Shown here: positions 62,092 through 64,000 of the stretch, in pieces
Position numbering within the stretch: position 1 is the first letter of the stretch
Layout: each line of letters starts with the position of its first letter
From: Thelonectria olida
Taxonomy: Eukaryota; Ascomycota; Sordariomycetes; Hypocreales; Nectriaceae
Reading direction: 5' to 3'
Assembly: GCA_020736575.1 (NCBI GenBank)
Contig: JAGPYM010000030.1
Span: forward strand, 248,001-312,000
DNA: 64,000 nucleotides
The notes under the pieces: generated by a model
Databases searched by the model: none
The model's input: only the letters and a program-made list of their open reading frames with translations
Told to the model about the DNA's origin: nothing
Translations under genes and position numbers: made by a program

Positions 62092-62828
62092 GGTGTTGAT
62101 TACGGGAACCGATTCGCGACGGTTTGTACGGCTTTTGGGGTGGGATACCTGGCGCCTCGTTTGTTCCCCGGAAATGCTCGTCACATAAGGAGAGACTCGA
62201 GGAGACGAGGAATCGTGATGACGTCTTTTTTGATATCAGAAGGCTCGGTTACTTCGGCTTTCCTTTGTTCTTATTTGTCATGATGGTTGTCTGGGGTTGA
62301 TGCGTCCAACGATCGCTGCGAACATGGTCATCTTACGTAGCTGAAATGAATTCTTTAATGCTCGCTTCGTCGAGGTTTTCGATTTGCGTGTACAATTCTA
62401 TTTGTTCACTCTCTCTGTCCACATTGATGTCACTTGGAATCGTCTTGATGGTGGGGTCATGATAATCGAGGGGCTCCGAGGAAATAGGGCTTGTGGCGAG
62501 CAGTATTTACATCCGGACGACTATCAACAGCGTCTCTAGCGAAACGATGCACGATTACAATTACTCGCGGCTGTTCCACGACCTGGATCTAAATTGAATG
62601 TGGCATGTGTTCAACTTGGCTCATAACCAAGCGTTCCTCTCGACTCCACTGCCCTTGGCTCCACCTTGTTGCGATAAGAGCAACTGGAGCTTATCGCAGC
62701 GGAGAAAATCCATCGCCGACCAAATTTTTTGGCAAACAGCCCGCCATCGCCCAGTAGAATAGACAAGACCATCAAACTTCTACTTTTTGCGACATCAAAA
62801 ACACCGTCGCATCACTTCTCGATACACA
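62092..62828. other. Intergenic between RAB11 and BRX1
   Basis: RAB11 3' UTR and BRX1 promoter. No gene is seen. Confidence 0.4.
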
Positions 62829-63859
62829 ATGGCGGCCGTATACAAGTCGATCTCCAAGTCCAGCTCGGCAAATTCCGATGCGCCTAGCAATGGCGTCAGG
62901 AAGAATAAGCAGCGAGTCCTGATCCTTTCTTCGCGAGGCGTCACCTTTCGGTAAGATCTCTACCCAAGATTTGCTACACGAGCGCATTCATCTAATGTGC
63001 ATTTTGGGAACAGACACCGTCATCTGTTGAACGATATTGCCTCGATGCTCCCTCACAGTCGCAAGGACGCCAAGTTCGACTCCAAGACCAAGCTGTACGA
63101 ACTGAACGAGCTGGCCGAACTCTACAACTGCAACAACGTCCTGTTCTTCGAGGCGCGAAAGGGAAAGGATCTTTACTTGTGGCTCAGCAAGGTCCCTAAC
63201 GGACCTACTATCAAGTTTCATCTTCAGAACCGTACGAATCGATCACTTCGCGGTTCAATTTCAAAGCTAACGGCGAAACAGTCCACACCATGGAAGAACT
63301 GCACTTTACGGGTAACTGCCTGAAGGGCTCAAGACCGATTCTGTCCTTCGATGGCGCCTTCGACAAGCAACCCCATCTCCGAGTCATCAAGGAACTCTTC
63401 CTTCACACCTTCGGCGTCCCCCAGGGTGCCCGCAAATCGAAGCCTTTCATCGACCACGTTATGGGATTCACCTTTGCCGATGGAAAGATCTGGGTTCGCA
63501 ATTACCAAATCAACGAGGTGGAGCCCTCAAAGGACAAAGATGAAGAGGAGGAAAAGTCCAGCAAGTCCAAGTCGAAAGATACGGATATCAACCTGGTCGA
63601 GATTGGCCCCCGATTCGTCCTCACGCCCATTGTGATCCAGGAGGGATCGTTTGGTGGACCCATCATCTACGAGAACAAGGAGTTCGTGTCGCCAAACCAG
63701 GTGCGAGCCGACCTCCGCAGGTCAAAGGCCGCCCGACACAACTCTCGCGCAGAGCAGACGGTGGAGCGGCTGTCCAAGAGGGGCGAGCTGGGACTGCGCT
63801 CCCAGGGCGGTCGACGTGCGCCCAAGGATGACCTGGATACCAAGATGCTGTTTGCTTAG
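62829..63859 (+). CDS. BRX1: Brx1, Brix-domain ribosome biogenesis protein
   Basis: Three exons (62829-62950, 63014-63231, 63282-63859), 305 aa. Joins keep frame: RGVTFR to HRHLLNDI and FHLQNL to HTMEELHF. The Brix domain fills most of the protein: QRVLILSSRGVTFRHRHLLN, FFEARKGKDLYLWLSKVP, GPTIKFHLQNLHTM, LHFTGNCLKGSRPILSFDG, then GFTFADGKIWVRNYQI and EIGPRFVLTPIVIQEGSFGG. A Lys/Glu/Ser insert (DKDEEEEKSSKSKSKD) precedes the last strand. The basic C-terminus (RRSKAARHNSRAEQ) is typical. Brx1 acts with Ebp2 in the nucleolus in early 60S assembly and 27S pre-rRNA processing. Confidence 0.93.
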
Positions 63860-64000
63860 ACGTTGTGATACCTTTCGGTACGCTGACTTTCTGGGTCTCA
63901 TAAAAACCGGGACACGGTGTAGGAGTTCATGGGGAATTTATGCAGTTCAGTTCATTAACAAGAGGAATATCCACCATCTATCGTATTTGCACATTTATGA

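Overview
The window is nuclear DNA of a filamentous ascomycete (Pezizomycotina; a Sordariomycete is likely but not proven). The genes carry short GT-AG introns, often with CTAAC-type branch sites, and encode fungal families: a HOPS subunit, an SPX phosphate transporter, siderophore enzymes, a Pex14-like peroxin and Ies2. Intergenic DNA holds decayed gene copies and transposon remains. All gene models were spliced by hand from frame continuity and splice signals. No transcript or database evidence was available.

Layout. 0-8 kb: the acidic 3' end of an unknown gene, then VPS39/Vam6 and a Pho87/90/91-type phosphate transporter, both on the minus strand. 9-29 kb: a siderophore/iron-acquisition neighbourhood. 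It holds a decayed NRPS thiolation-condensation fragment, a SidI-like acyl-CoA ligase ending in SKL, a SidF-like hydroxyornithine acyltransferase ending in PKL, a MirB/MirD-like MFS siderophore transporter, an AIF/AMID-like FAD oxidoreductase and a full-length ABC exporter of the type found beside sidF in Aspergillus fumigatus. Eight exact ATCWGATAA sites (the SreA/Sre1 iron-repressor consensus) lie in the intergenic DNA of this block. I found none in intergenic DNA elsewhere in the window.

30-46 kb: a Gag1-like clamp protein with an apparently long first intron, a gene-poor stretch with a decayed adenylosuccinate synthetase copy, a Pro/Gln-rich decapeptide-repeat protein with a tandem-repeat promoter, a small protein-kinase-like gene and the INO80 subunit Ies2. 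47-53 kb: a Pex14/Pex33-type peroxin and a large chromodomain protein. 53-61 kb: a gene-poor region with 16-bp minisatellites and a hAT transposon bounded by 21-bp inverted repeats and an exact 8-bp target duplication. 61-64 kb: Rab11/Ypt31 and the ribosome-biogenesis factor BRX1.

How the parts fit. In Aspergillus, SidI activates mevalonate and SidF transfers anhydromevalonyl to N5-hydroxyornithine, both in peroxisomes. Here both proteins carry C-terminal peroxisome-type tails. The MFS and ABC proteins would handle siderophore uptake and export. The main oddity is that the only NRPS in the block is a broken fragment whose best-read motif shows mostly C-to-T and G-to-A changes, as expected of repeat-induced point mutation.
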